From contig NZ_FNIT01000001.1 in the NCBI RefSeq assembly GCF_900104035.1, positions 559,262 to 623,261 on the forward strand: DNA of 64,000 nt, given 5' to 3'. Below are positions 29,196 to 39,298 of the stretch, piece after piece (positions within the stretch are counted from its first letter, which is position 1; each line of letters opens with the position of its first letter). Position numbers and translations under genes: made by a program. This stretch comes from Aureimonas jatrophae (lineage in GTDB: Bacteria > Pseudomonadota > Alphaproteobacteria > Rhizobiales > Rhizobiaceae). The notes below the pieces were generated by a model. The model made no database searches and had not been told where the DNA came from. It was given only the letters and a program-made list of their open reading frames with translations.

Positions 29196-29234
29196 GGAAA
29201 ACCCGGGGCGCGTCCTCCCGCGCCCCGGGTTTCC
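29196..29234 (-). terminator. Intra-operon hairpin between tctC and tctB
   Basis: A long GC-rich stem: CCCGGGGCGCG pairs with CGCGCCCCGGG around a six-base loop, and the stem continues with three A-T pairs and CC/GG, with one bulged A. On the minus (transcribed) strand it lies directly after the tctC stop. Such hairpins after periplasmic-binding-protein genes typically terminate partially or protect the 5' message, raising the level of the receptor relative to the permease. Confidence 0.7.
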
Positions 29235-29240
29235 GAAGGC

Positions 29241-30224
29241 TCAGTCGGCGTAGGTGCCGGCCGCTTGGATGATCGGGCGCCAGAGTTCGATCTGGGACTT
29301 CAACTCGGCTTCCAGCGCCTGCGGGGTGGCTTCCTCGGCCGAGACGGGCTGCGTGCCGAGCTCGGCAAAGCGCGACTTCACGGTCTCGTCGGCCAGCGCG
29401 GTCTTGAGCGCGGCGTCGAGCTTCTCGACCACGGCCGCGTCGAGGCCGGCCGGTCCGTAGAGGCCGTGCCAGACGCCGATCTCGAGCTTGGGCAGGCCGA
29501 CTTCCGCCGTGGTCGGCAGGTCGGGCAACGAGGGCACGCGCGTCGGCGTGGTCACCGCGTAGGCCTTCACCTCGCCGGCCTTGATCTGGTTGGTGGTGTT
29601 GGTGGTCTGGTCGCACAGGAGGTCGACCTGGCCGCCCACGACGTCGGTCATGGCGGGAGCGGCGCCCTGGTAGGGCACGGTCACCATCTGGACGCCGACC
29701 GCCTCCTGCAGAAGCATGCCGCACAGGTGCGAGGCCGAGCCGATGCCGGCGTTGGCGTAGGTCGTGTCGGCGCCGTTCTCCTTGAGGTAGGCGAGAAGGG
29801 CGGAGGCGTCGGCCGGCTCGAAGTCCTTGCGCGCCACGATCGTCATCGGCACGGCGGTGATGAGACCGATCGGCGAGAAGGCCTTCAGCGGGTCGAAGGC
29901 GAGCTGGCGGTAGAGCGTCGGCGCGGTCGACATGCCGATGTGGTGGAGAAGCAGCGTGTAGCCGTCGGGCTTGGCCTGGGCGACCTGGCCGGCGCCCAGC
30001 GTTCCGCCGGCGCCGCCGACGTTCTGCACCAGGACCTGCTGCCCGAGCTCGCGCGACATGACCTGCGCGACGAGGCGCGCCACCGTGTCGGTGGGACCGC
30101 CCGCCGAGAAGGGCACCACCACGGTGATGGGCTGGGTCGGGTAGGACCCCTGGGCCGACGCCGCCGTGGCGGTGGCCGCTAGAATGGAAAGCGAGGCGAG
30201 AAGCCCCTTCACAAGCTTGGACAT
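29241..30224 (-). CDS. tctC: Tripartite tricarboxylate transporter substrate-binding protein TctC/Bug family
   Basis: A 327-residue periplasmic receptor. A signal peptide of ~25 residues (LLASLSILAATATAASA-Q) precedes the Bug fold: ITVVVPFSAGGPTDTVARLVA, GQQVLVQNVGGAGGTLGAGQVA, PDGYTLLL, and YQGAAPAMTDVVGGQVDLLCD. Bug proteins bind carboxylates such as citrate, tartrate, glutarate, nicotinate or aromatic acids; the specific ligand is unknown. First gene of the operon. The ribosome site GGGAGGAA lies just upstream of ATG 30224. Confidence 0.94.
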   Translation of the reverse strand: MSKLVKGLLASLSILAATATAASAQGSYPTQPITVVVPFSAGGPTDTVARLVAQVMSRELGQQVLVQNVGGAGGTLGAGQVAQAKPDGYTLLLHHIGMSTAPTLYRQLAFDPLKAFSPIGLITAVPMTIVARKDFEPADASALLAYLKENGADTTYANAGIGSASHLCGMLLQEAVGVQMVTVPYQGAAPAMTDVVGGQVDLLCDQTTNTTNQIKAGEVKAYAVTTPTRVPSLPDLPTTAEVGLPKLEIGVWHGLYGPAGLDAAVVEKLDAALKTALADETVKSRFAELGTQPVSAEEATPQALEAELKSQIELWRPIIQAAGTYAD

Positions 30225-30730
30225 CGGTTCCTCCCAGAAACAACGGGCATGCCTTCACACGCCTTCCCCGCCGGTTGCACAGGATCGCCCATGATTTGTC
30301 CAGTGGTTCCAAGACCAGTCGCCGATTTTAAATTTTAGCTCATACAAATTCGTGCGCGATGTATCTGCGGACGGAACGCAAACTCTGAAGGAATACTGAT
30401 CACGGCCCTGTGTGGTGCAGCGCCGTGGCATCGGACCCCGTTGCGATCCGAAAAGGGCCATTCTCGCGCAAGCTTGCGGGCGCAGCCTGGCCGCCGGGGC
30501 GTCGTCGCAGCGGCGTCCGGGTCTCTGCCGCCAGGGACCGGCGCTCTCGCACAGCCGCTTCGGACGCGCCGAGCCGGCCCGAGGCATACGGACGCTGCAT
30601 GGCAGCCTCCACCACGACGAGGAACGAAACGGGGCTGACGCGGCGCGCCGGCTCCTGTATGCACCCCCCGCATCGCGCCACGCGGCCCCGCCAGATGCGG
30701 GTGCAGCCGCCCGAGGACCTTTTCCCCCGC
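30225..30730. other. Divergent intergenic region between tctC and the gamma-glutamyltransferase gene
   Basis: About 500 bp. The tctC-proximal part contains an AT-rich block (about 30323-30358, ATTTTAAATTTTAG and following) and a loose inverted pair ATACA...TGTAT at about 30343-30365, probably promoter and operator DNA for tctC. The ggt-proximal part is GC-rich, and an open frame continues through it to 30410, but without family character. No separate gene is supported. Confidence 0.5.
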
Positions 30731-32317
30731 ATGCTCCAACGCGACTTCCAGAAGCCCGGCCGTTCGGTCGCCGTGTCCGACCGCGCCATGGCGGCCAGCT
30801 CCCATCCGCTGGCCACGCTCGCCGCCGTCGACATCCTGCGCGAAGGCGGCCATGCCGCCGAGGCGGCGGTGGCGGCGGTGGCCCTTCAATCGGTGATCGA
30901 TCCCTTGATGACGGGCCTGGGCGGCGACTGCTTCGCGCTGGTCGCCGGGTCCGAGGGCGAGCCGCTCGCGCTCAACGGATCGGGTCCTGCGCCCCAGGCC
31001 CTGCGGCGCGGCGATCTCGTGGAACGCGGCCTGGCGCGCATTCCCGACGACAGCGTCCATGCCGTGACGGTGCCGGGCGCGGTGGAGGCCTGGATCCGCC
31101 TCGTGGAACGCTTCGGGCGTCTGGGGCTCGAGCGCGTGCTTCAGCCGGCGATCCGCGCCGCCGAGGACGGTTTCTGCGTGACGCCGCGCGTGGCCTACGA
31201 CTGGGCCGCCTACGAGAGCCGCGTGTCGAGCCATGCGCCGGCGTGCGAGCAATACCTGCCGGGCGGCTCGGCGCCCGCCGTCGGTGCCCGATTCCACCAG
31301 CCCGCGCTCGCCCGCACGCTGCGCCGCATCGCCGCCGAAGGCCGCGCCGGCTTCTACGAGGGCGAGACGGCGGCCGACATGGTGCGCACGCTTCGCGAGG
31401 CCGGCGGCGTGCATACGGAGGAGGACTTCGCCCGCTTCCGCGCCTTCGAGACCGAGCCGGTCGCCGCGCCCTACAAGGGGCACGAGCTCCTGGAATGTCC
31501 GCCCAACGGGCAGGGCATCGCCGCGCTCATGATCGCACGCATCCTCGACGGGTTCGAGCTGAAGCCCATGGGCGAGGCCGACCGCATCCACGTCCTCGCC
31601 GAGGCCACCAAGCTCGGCTACGCCATGCGCGACGCGGTGATCGGCGATCCCGCGCGCGGCGAGACGCTGGACGTCCGGACGCTGCTCTCGGACCGCTTCG
31701 TGGAAACCTTGCGCGCCCGCATCCGCATGGACGAGGCGGCCGAGCCGACGGCCTGGACCGGGCCCAACCACCGCGACACGGTCACCGTGTCGGTGGTGGA
31801 CGGCGACCGCAACGCCGTGTCGATCATCAACTCGATCTTCCACCCGTTCGGCTCGGGCATCTATGCGCCGGGCGCCGGCATCCTGTTCCAGAACCGCGGC
31901 TCCGGCTTCTCGGTCGAGGAGAACCATCCCAACGTCGTGGACGGCGGCAAGCTGCCCTTCCACACCATCATCCCGGGGCTTCTGCGCAAGGAGAAGCGCA
32001 CCGTGATGGCCTTCGGCGTCATGGGCGGCCAGTATCAGGCGGCGGGCCACGCCCATCTCCTGTCGCAGATGCTCGACGTCGGGCTCGATCCGCAGGCCGC
32101 CAACGAGGCGCCGCGCTCGTTCGCCTTCGGCGACACGCTGACGATCGAGAACACGGTGCCCAAGGCCGTGCGTGCCGACCTCGAGGCCCGCGGCCACCGC
32201 ACGCAGGTCGCCGAAGCCCCGCTTGGCGGCTGCCAGGCGATCTGGATCGACCACGAGCGCGGCGTCCTGCTCGGCTCGTCCGACCACCGCAAGGACGGCA
32301 TGGCGCTGGGCTTCTGA
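30731..32317 (+). CDS. Gamma-glutamyltransferase family protein
   Basis: A 528-residue Ntn-hydrolase of the GGT family, expected to self-cleave into large and small subunits before the catalytic Thr350 in HRDTVTVSVVDGDRNAVS. Other family motifs: ASSHPLATLAAVDILREGGHAAEAAVA, DPLMTGLGGDCFAL, GPAPQA, NGQGIAALM and, late, HTIIPGLL. No signal peptide is evident from the chosen start, unlike periplasmic E. coli Ggt, so it may be cytosolic; an alternative ATG at 30695 adds 12 residues. Divergent from tctCBA, and its product could process a gamma-glutamyl or acyl conjugate. It belongs to the sub-branch often annotated as GGT/acylase without proven gamma-glutamyl activity. Confidence 0.88.
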   Translation: MLQRDFQKPGRSVAVSDRAMAASSHPLATLAAVDILREGGHAAEAAVAAVALQSVIDPLMTGLGGDCFALVAGSEGEPLALNGSGPAPQALRRGDLVERGLARIPDDSVHAVTVPGAVEAWIRLVERFGRLGLERVLQPAIRAAEDGFCVTPRVAYDWAAYESRVSSHAPACEQYLPGGSAPAVGARFHQPALARTLRRIAAEGRAGFYEGETAADMVRTLREAGGVHTEEDFARFRAFETEPVAAPYKGHELLECPPNGQGIAALMIARILDGFELKPMGEADRIHVLAEATKLGYAMRDAVIGDPARGETLDVRTLLSDRFVETLRARIRMDEAAEPTAWTGPNHRDTVTVSVVDGDRNAVSIINSIFHPFGSGIYAPGAGILFQNRGSGFSVEENHPNVVDGGKLPFHTIIPGLLRKEKRTVMAFGVMGGQYQAAGHAHLLSQMLDVGLDPQAANEAPRSFAFGDTLTIENTVPKAVRADLEARGHRTQVAEAPLGGCQAIWIDHERGVLLGSSDHRKDGMALGF

Positions 32318-32329
32318 GGCGCCCGGCCG

Positions 32330-32761
32330 TCAGGGCGCCAGCAGCGCCTCCAGCGCGAGGTGGTAGGACAGGTCGCCGAAGCCCGCGATCACGCCCCGGC
32401 ACACGGGCGACAGGTAGGAGTGGTGCCGGAAGTCCTCGCGGGCGTGGACGTTCGACAGGTGCACCTCGATCACGGTCGCGCCGGAGCCCTTGATCGCGTC
32501 GCGGATCGCGACCGACGTGTGCGTGTAGGCGCCGGCGTTCAGGATGATGCCGTGCCCCGCCAGCCCCGCTTCCTGAACCAGCGTCACCAGTTCGCCCTCG
32601 CCGTTGCGCTGCTGGAATGCGAGCTCGGCGCGGCCCCCGGCGCGCTCGCGCAGCTCGTGCTCGATATCGTCCAGCGTCTTGGCGCCGTAGATCCCCGGCT
32701 CGCGCCGGCCGAGAAGGTTGAGGTTCGGGCCGTTCAGGACGAGGATCTGCGTGAAGGGCAT
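32330..32761 (-). CDS. aroQ: Type II 3-dehydroquinate dehydratase
   Basis: A 143-residue dodecameric dehydratase that converts 3-dehydroquinate to 3-dehydroshikimate. All family motifs are present: [17 protein letters not shown] (with the catalytic Arg and Tyr), [31 protein letters not shown] and [17 protein letters not shown]. Normal length. It may serve the shikimate pathway or quinate catabolism. Here it is isolated from accB/accC, with which aroQ clusters in many alphaproteobacteria, so a second, catabolic copy is possible. Convergent with the GGT gene (12 bp apart). Confidence 0.95.
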   Translation of the reverse strand: MPFTQILVLNGPNLNLLGRREPGIYGAKTLDDIEHELRERAGGRAELAFQQRNGEGELVTLVQEAGLAGHGIILNAGAYTHTSVAIRDAIKGSGATVIEVHLSNVHAREDFRHHSYLSPVCRGVIAGFGDLSYHLALEALLAP

Positions 32762-32895
32762 GGATCGCGGCTCCGCTGCGCTGGAAGACGGGCCCGGCTC
32801 TAGCGGCTCGCTCGCGGTCGCGAAAGGGCGGGAGGCGCCGAACCGCCCGAACCTGTGCTAGGCCGGTTCCGACACCGGTTTGGGGAGCGGCGGGC

Positions 32896-33777
32896 TTGGC
32901 GGCGCAGATAGTGTATCTCGGGATCGATGCGGGCGGCAGCTCGTGCCGCGCGCGGCTGGCAAGCGACCGGGAGGTCCTGGGCGAGGCGCAGGTCGCGGGC
33001 GCCAGCAACGCGCGCCTAGGCGTCGAGGCGGTGTTCGAGCGCCTCCTGGACGCGGCGCGCGGCGCCTGGCGCAAGGCGGCCCTCGGGCCTCTCGATTTCG
33101 CGCGGCTGCGGGTCGGCGCGGGCGTCAGCGGCATCCGCCGTCCCGGCCTCATCGAGCGCTTCGCCGAGCGTCCGCATCCCTTTGCGTCGCTGCGCTGGGA
33201 GGACGACGCGGCGATCGCGGCGCTGGGCGCGCATGCGGGGCGCGAGGGCGGGGTGGTGGTGGCGGGCACCGGCTCGATCGCGGTGGGCTGGGCCGGGGGG
33301 CGTCGCCTGCGCTTCGGCGGCTACGGCTTCCCGGGCTCCGACGAGGGCGGCGGTGCCCGGCTCGGTCTCGCCGCGGTGGAGATCGCCTTTCTGGCCGCCG
33401 ACGGCCGCCTCGCCGCCGGCGCCCTGACGCGCGATCTCCTGGCTCGTGCGCAGAACGATCCCCAGCGCCTCGTCGCCTTCTGCGACCAGGCCACGCCCGC
33501 CGACTACGCGCGCCTCTGCCCCCTCGTGCTGCACCACGCGGCCGGGGGCGACGCGCAGGCGCGCGAACTGTGCGTGGATGCCGGCGCCTCGCTCGCCGGC
33601 CTCGTGCAGTCGCTGCAGCGGGCGGGCTGCCCCGATGTCGCGCTGGTGGGCGGGCTGGCCGCCCCGCTTCGCCCCTTCCTGTCCGAGGACACGGCGCTCC
33701 TAGAGCCGCTCGGCGACGCGCTGGACGGCGCGCTGCTTCTGGCGGGCCGGCCCGCCGGGGCGATGTCGCGTTCCTGA
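32896..33777 (+). CDS. BadF/BadG-type ATPase, probable N-acetylglucosamine-type kinase
   Basis: A 293-residue protein of the ASKHA (actin-like ATPase) superfamily. N-terminal phosphate-1 motif VYLGIDAGGSSCRARL, phosphate-2 region GGVVVAGTGSIAVGW, then GGYGFPGSDEGGGARLGLAAVE, and ALVGGLAAPLRPFL as the adenosine motif. This pattern fits eukaryotic-type GlcNAc/glucosamine kinases found in bacteria and anhydromuramate-recycling contexts. The start is TTG 32896, because no ATG or GTG lies near the beginning of the conserved region. No other amino-sugar gene is adjacent. Confidence 0.85.
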   Translation: MAAQIVYLGIDAGGSSCRARLASDREVLGEAQVAGASNARLGVEAVFERLLDAARGAWRKAALGPLDFARLRVGAGVSGIRRPGLIERFAERPHPFASLRWEDDAAIAALGAHAGREGGVVVAGTGSIAVGWAGGRRLRFGGYGFPGSDEGGGARLGLAAVEIAFLAADGRLAAGALTRDLLARAQNDPQRLVAFCDQATPADYARLCPLVLHHAAGGDAQARELCVDAGASLAGLVQSLQRAGCPDVALVGGLAAPLRPFLSEDTALLEPLGDALDGALLLAGRPAGAMSRS

Positions 33778-33888
33778 AGGTCCGCTGTCGCGCGGGCGGT
33801 GGCGCACGGGCGGCGGGATCGTGTAGGCAGGACACCGACGCGGCGCATGGCGCCGGCGCCCAACGGGATCAGGATCGGGGAGACACCC

Positions 33889-34997
<1,109 letters not shown>

Positions 34998-35001
<4 letters not shown>

Positions 35002-35447
35002 CGACGAGCCGCTGGGCTCCGTTCGCGGCGCTGTCCGGTCTCGACGTCCACGACATGCTCGCGCTGCGCTGCCAGGTCTTCGTGGTGGAGCAGCGCTGCG
35101 CCTTTGCGGAGATCGACGGGCGGGATCCCGACGCCGTCCACCTTCTCCTGCGCGGCGAGGACGGACGGCTCGAGGGAACCTTGCGCGTCTTCGCGCCGGC
35201 CGGCGAGAATGGGGCGGCGCGTATCGGGCGCATCGCCACCGCGCCGCACGCGCGCGGCCGCGGGCTCGGGCACACGATGATGCGCGAGGCGCTCCGCTTC
35301 TGCACCGAGCGCTTTCCTGGGTCCGCGATCGACCTCTCGGCCCAGGAGCATCTGGCCGCCTTCTACGGCGCGCACGGTTTCACCGCCGTCTCGGCCTCCT
35401 ATCTGGAGGACGACATTCTCCACGTGGACATGCGCCGGCTTTCCTAA
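34998..35447 (+). CDS. ElaA-like GNAT acetyltransferase
   Basis: A 149-residue N-acetyltransferase. The block [24 protein letters not shown] near the N-terminus is diagnostic for the ElaA subgroup, followed by the acetyl-CoA site [20 protein letters not shown] (R/Q-x-x-G-x-G/A) and [21 protein letters not shown]. The substrate is unknown. Start TTG 34998 overlaps the frmA stop (TTGA), so the enzyme is translationally coupled to the formaldehyde dehydrogenase and sits between it and fghA, suggesting a related role; this is inference. Confidence 0.85.
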
Positions 35448-35484
35448 CGGGACGCCGGTCCCTTCTTCATTCCAAGGAGTCCGA

Positions 35485-36327
35485 ATGCCGCTCGACACGA
35501 TCTCCACGGCCAAGAGCCACGGCGGAACACAAGGGGTCTACCGCCACCACTCGCGCACCACCGACACGGCGATGACCTTCGCGGTCTTCACGCCGCCGCA
35601 GGCCGAGACGGGGCGCGTGCCGGTTCTCTGGTATCTGTCGGGTCTCACCTGCACCCACCAGAACGCGATGGACAAGGCCGAGTACCGGCGCCTGGCCTCC
35701 GAGCTCGGCCTGATGATCGTCCTGCCGGACACGAGCCCGCGGGGGCCGGGCGTTCCCGACGAGGAGGGCAACTGGCAGTTCGGCTCGGGCGCGGGCTTCT
35801 ATCTCGATGCCACGCAGAAGCCCTTCGACGAGAACTACCAGATGTATTCCTACGTGGCCGACGAGCTGCCGGGATATCTGGCCACGCATTTTCCCGCCGA
35901 CATGAACCGGCAGGGCGTCATGGGCCATTCCATGGGCGGGGCCGGCGCCCTGTGCCTGGCGCTGCGCCATCCCGAGCTCTACCGGAGCTGCTCGGCCTTC
36001 GCCCCGATCACCCAGCCGACCACGGCGGACTGGTCGAAGCCCGCCTTCGACAAGTATCTCGGCGCCAGTTCTCGCGCGCAGCGCCTCTACGACCCGACCC
36101 GCCTGATCGAGGACGGCAAGCGCTTCCCGGAATTCCTCGTGGATCAGGGAACGGCGGACCCCTTCCTCGACACGGGCCTTCGCCCGCGCCTTCTGGAGGA
36201 TGCGTGCCGCCATGCCGGCATTCCCTTGCGACTCAACATGCGCGAGGGCTACGACCATTCCTACAACTTCATCTCGACCTTCATGGACGATCACCTGCGC
36301 TGGCACGCCGAGCGGCTGCAGGCTTGA
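35485..36327 (+). CDS. fghA: S-formylglutathione hydrolase
   Basis: A 280-residue alpha/beta-hydrolase that releases formate and glutathione from S-formylglutathione. Esterase-D family features: VLWYLSGLTCTHQNAMDKAEY, nucleophile Ser in GVMGHSMGGAGAL, acid residue in LVDQGTADPFL and His in EGYDHSYNFISTFMDDH. Normal length (about 278). The start ATG 35485 has AAGGAG about 8 bp upstream. Third gene of the frmA-elaA-fghA operon. Confidence 0.97.
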   Translation: MPLDTISTAKSHGGTQGVYRHHSRTTDTAMTFAVFTPPQAETGRVPVLWYLSGLTCTHQNAMDKAEYRRLASELGLMIVLPDTSPRGPGVPDEEGNWQFGSGAGFYLDATQKPFDENYQMYSYVADELPGYLATHFPADMNRQGVMGHSMGGAGALCLALRHPELYRSCSAFAPITQPTTADWSKPAFDKYLGASSRAQRLYDPTRLIEDGKRFPEFLVDQGTADPFLDTGLRPRLLEDACRHAGIPLRLNMREGYDHSYNFISTFMDDHLRWHAERLQA

Positions 36328-36354
36328 GTTGATAACCGGGCGGGGGACCTGAAC

Positions 36355-37788
36355 ATGAGCGAAACCGGGGCACGCGCCGATCTCGGCGTCTTGGGCATGG
36401 GCACGATGGGCGCGAACCTCGCGCTGAACTTCGCCGACAACGGCGGGTTCACGGTGGCGCTCGGCAACCGCACCGTGGAAAAGAGCTACGGCGTGCGCGA
36501 CAGCAATCCGGACCTCGCCCCCCGCCTGGTGCCGACCGACTCGATCGAGCACATGATCCAGACGCTCAAGAGCCCGCGCGTCGTGGTGATCATGGTCAAT
36601 GCCGGTCAGCCGGTGGACGACCAGATCGCGCTGGTCCTGCCGCACCTGGACAAGGGCGACATCCTGATCGACGCCGGCAATGCCGACTTCAACGACACCG
36701 TGCGCCGCGAGGCCGCCGTGCGCCCGACCGGCGTCCACTTCGTGGGCATGGGCGTGTCGGGCGGCGAGGAAGGGGCGCGCCACGGCCCCTCGATCATGGT
36801 GGGCGGCGACCGGGCGGTGTGGGAGCGCCTGAAGCCGCTGCTCGAACCCATCTCCGCCAAGTACGAGGGCGTCCCGTGCGTCGACTGGCTGGGCGAGGGC
36901 GGCGCCGGGCACTTCGTGAAGACGCTGCACAACGGCATCGAATATGCCGACATGCAGATGATCGCCGAGGTCTACGGCATCCTGCGCGACGGCGTCGGCC
37001 TCAAGGCCGGCGCCATCGGCGACATCTTCGCCGACTGGAACACGCGCGGCCTCTCGTCCTACCTCGTCGAGATCACCGGCGTGACGCTGCGCGAGACCGA
37101 TCCCGACACCGGCCAGCCGATGGTCGACGTGATCGTCGACGAGGCGGGGCAGAAGGGCACGGGCCGCTGGTCGGTGATCGAAGCGCAGAAGCTTGGAATC
37201 GGCGCCACCACGCTGGAGGCCGCGGTCTCGGCGCGCGGCGTCTCCTCGCGGCGCCGCGAGCGGGCCGAGGCCGCGCGCGTCTTCGGCGACATCGCGCTGC
37301 CCGGCGCGCAGTTCCATGCCGACCGCGACGGCTTGGGCGAGCTCGAGTCGGCGCTGGAATGCGCCAAGCTCATCGCCTACGCGCAGGGCTACGCGACGCT
37401 CGCCGAGGCGAGCCGCGAGTTCGGCTGGAACCTGCCGCTCGGCACGATCGCCCGCATCTGGCGGGCGGGCTGCATCATCCGCTCCGCGTTCCTCGACGAC
37501 ATCGCCCAGGCCTACGAGGCGGGCGAGGTGGTGAACCTCCTTCAGGCGCCGAGCTTCCGGGACCGCATCGAAGCCGGACAGGCGAACCTTCGCCGCGTCG
37601 TGGCCAAGGCCGCGTTGGCCGGCCTGCCAGTGCCCGCGCTCTCGGCCGCGCTCTCCTACTTCGACGACTACCGCCGCGCGCGCGGCACCACCAACCTGAC
37701 GCAGGCCCAGCGCGACCTGTTCGGCGCCCACACGTTCCACCGGCTCGACCGCGAGGGCACGTTCCACCATCGGTGGCCGCAGGTCTGA
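36355..37788 (+). CDS. gnd: 6-phosphogluconate dehydrogenase, decarboxylating
   Basis: A 477-residue enzyme of the oxidative pentose phosphate pathway. The Rossmann motif GVLGMGTMGANLALNFADNG is at about residues 12-31. The substrate region MGVSGGEEGARHGPSIMVGG and the family signature IDEAGQKGTGRW (here VDEAGQKGTGRW), with the catalytic Lys in HNGIEYADMQMIAE, follow. Length is typical of the ~470-480 residue NADP-dependent homodimeric class. Likely supplies NADPH and pentose phosphates; it follows fghA by 27 bp and may be read through from it. A hairpin follows. Confidence 0.96.
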   Translation: MSETGARADLGVLGMGTMGANLALNFADNGGFTVALGNRTVEKSYGVRDSNPDLAPRLVPTDSIEHMIQTLKSPRVVVIMVNAGQPVDDQIALVLPHLDKGDILIDAGNADFNDTVRREAAVRPTGVHFVGMGVSGGEEGARHGPSIMVGGDRAVWERLKPLLEPISAKYEGVPCVDWLGEGGAGHFVKTLHNGIEYADMQMIAEVYGILRDGVGLKAGAIGDIFADWNTRGLSSYLVEITGVTLRETDPDTGQPMVDVIVDEAGQKGTGRWSVIEAQKLGIGATTLEAAVSARGVSSRRRERAEAARVFGDIALPGAQFHADRDGLGELESALECAKLIAYAQGYATLAEASREFGWNLPLGTIARIWRAGCIIRSAFLDDIAQAYEAGEVVNLLQAPSFRDRIEAGQANLRRVVAKAALAGLPVPALSAALSYFDDYRRARGTTNLTQAQRDLFGAHTFHRLDREGTFHHRWPQV

Positions 37789-37805
37789 CGCGCCCGATCT
37801 GATCG

Positions 37806-37833
37806 CGCCGCTCTCACATCCGTGGGAGCGGCG
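37806..37833 (+). terminator. Probable terminator after gnd
   Basis: Arms CGCCGCTCTCA and TGGGAGCGGCG (one G-T wobble) around the loop CATCCG, 18 bp after the gnd stop, followed by TTGCC. Stable, but without a T-run. Confidence 0.5.
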
Positions 37834-37896
37834 TTGCCTGGCGGGCCGAACCTCCCACCTCCGGCGTCGACACGCTCTCGCCCGAGGTTTTGACCC

Positions 37897-39207
37897 ATGC
37901 GCTCTTCCGCTTCCACGGCACGCTTCGCGCTGCTTCTCGCCGGCACGCTACTTGGCGGCGCGGCGATGGCCCAGGACACCAACAGTCAGGGCGAACGCCT
38001 GCCCCATGTCGACGGCAATGCGCCCGCCACCGGCACGCAAGCCTCCACCGGCACGCCGGTCGAGACCGAGGCGGCCAACGTGCCGAGCCAGGAGCCGGCC
38101 TTTGCGAACCAGACCCGCGCGCCGCAGCCCGCCGCGCAGCCGGAGATCCGTCGGGAAACCGTGGCCGAGGGCCTGCCCAACGGCTGGGCCATGGAGTTCC
38201 TGCCCGACAACCGCATCTTGTTCGGTGCCAAGGGCGGCCAGATGATGATCCTTCCGGCGGTGGGCCAGGAAGGCGAGCCGATCGAGGTCTCCGGTGTGCC
38301 CGAGGTGGCCTCCGCGGGCCAAGGCGGCCTTCTCGACATCGCGCTCGGCCCGAACTTCGCCGAAGACGGGATGATCTACTACACGTTCGCCGAGCCGCGT
38401 GGGGGCGAGGGCAACGGCACCTCGCTCGGCCGCGCCAAGCTGATCATGGCGGACGCCGGCGCCCGGCTCGAGAACGCCGAGGTCATCTTCCAGCAGATGC
38501 CGACCTACGACGGCGACAAGCATTTCGGCTCGCGCATCGTGTTCGACCGCGACGGCATGCTGTTCCTGGGCGTCGGCGAGCGTTCCGACACGCCGATCCG
38601 CGACCAGGCGCAGGATCTGGGTTCCGGCCTCGGCAAGGTCTTCCGCCTGAACGCCGACGGCTCGGTGCCGCAGGACAACCCGTTCGTCGGCCGCGACGGC
38701 GCACAAGCGGCGATCTGGAGCTACGGCCACCGCAACATCCAGTCCGCGACCCTCGGGCCCGATGGACGCGTCTGGACGATCGAGCATGGCGCGCGCGGCG
38801 GCGACGAGCTGAACCGCCCCGAAGCCGGCAAGAACTACGGCTGGCCCGTGATCACCTACGGCGAGGACTATAGCGGCAAGCCGATCGGCCAGGGGATCAC
38901 GGCCCAAGAGGGCATGGAGCAGCCGATCTACTACTGGGACCCGGTGATCGGCCCCTCCGGCATGGCGATCTACGCGGGCGACGAGTTCCCGGAATGGCGC
39001 GATGCGATCCTGGCCGGCGGTCTCGTCACGCAAGGGCTCGTGGTGCTACGCATGGATCAGGAGGGTCGCGTGGCGAGCGAGGAGCGCGTGCCGCTGGACG
39101 CGCGCATCCGAGACGTGAAGGTCGGACCCGACGGCGCCGTGTACGCCATGACCGAGGTGCGCAACGGCGGCGGATCGACCATCCTTCGCCTCACCAAGGC
39201 CGACTAA
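37897..39207 (+). CDS. PQQ-dependent soluble aldose sugar dehydrogenase (GSDH family)
   Basis: A 436-residue periplasmic six-bladed beta-propeller. The signal peptide spans ~25 residues (ARFALLLAGTLLGGAAMA-Q), followed by a low-complexity linker of about 50 residues. The catalytic domain from about residue 85 has WAMEFLPDNRILFGAKGG, GLLDIALGPNF, YDGDKHFGSRIVFDRDGMLF (His implicated in catalysis), GHRNIQSATLGPDGRVWTIEHGARGGDELN and NYGWPVITYGEDYSG. It oxidises aldoses with PQQ and calcium. No PQQ biosynthesis genes are in the window. Confidence 0.9.
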   Translation: MRSSASTARFALLLAGTLLGGAAMAQDTNSQGERLPHVDGNAPATGTQASTGTPVETEAANVPSQEPAFANQTRAPQPAAQPEIRRETVAEGLPNGWAMEFLPDNRILFGAKGGQMMILPAVGQEGEPIEVSGVPEVASAGQGGLLDIALGPNFAEDGMIYYTFAEPRGGEGNGTSLGRAKLIMADAGARLENAEVIFQQMPTYDGDKHFGSRIVFDRDGMLFLGVGERSDTPIRDQAQDLGSGLGKVFRLNADGSVPQDNPFVGRDGAQAAIWSYGHRNIQSATLGPDGRVWTIEHGARGGDELNRPEAGKNYGWPVITYGEDYSGKPIGQGITAQEGMEQPIYYWDPVIGPSGMAIYAGDEFPEWRDAILAGGLVTQGLVVLRMDQEGRVASEERVPLDARIRDVKVGPDGAVYAMTEVRNGGGSTILRLTKAD

Positions 39208-39298
39208 CAGCCGATTTGACGAGCCGCGCGCGCTGCCTCTCTATGCGGGGAGGCGGCGCGCCGATCCCCATGCGTCGCGCCGACCCGGAGGTCGCGCC

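Noticed and set aside
30410-30730. N-terminal extension of the gamma-glutamyltransferase-like protein
   Set aside because: The extra ~107 residues are not GGT-like, lack a signal peptide and overlap the divergent promoter region; start placed at 30731.
39208-39298. Cobalamin riboswitch upstream of eutB
   Set aside because: The gap is only 91 bp and shows no B12-box-like sequence.
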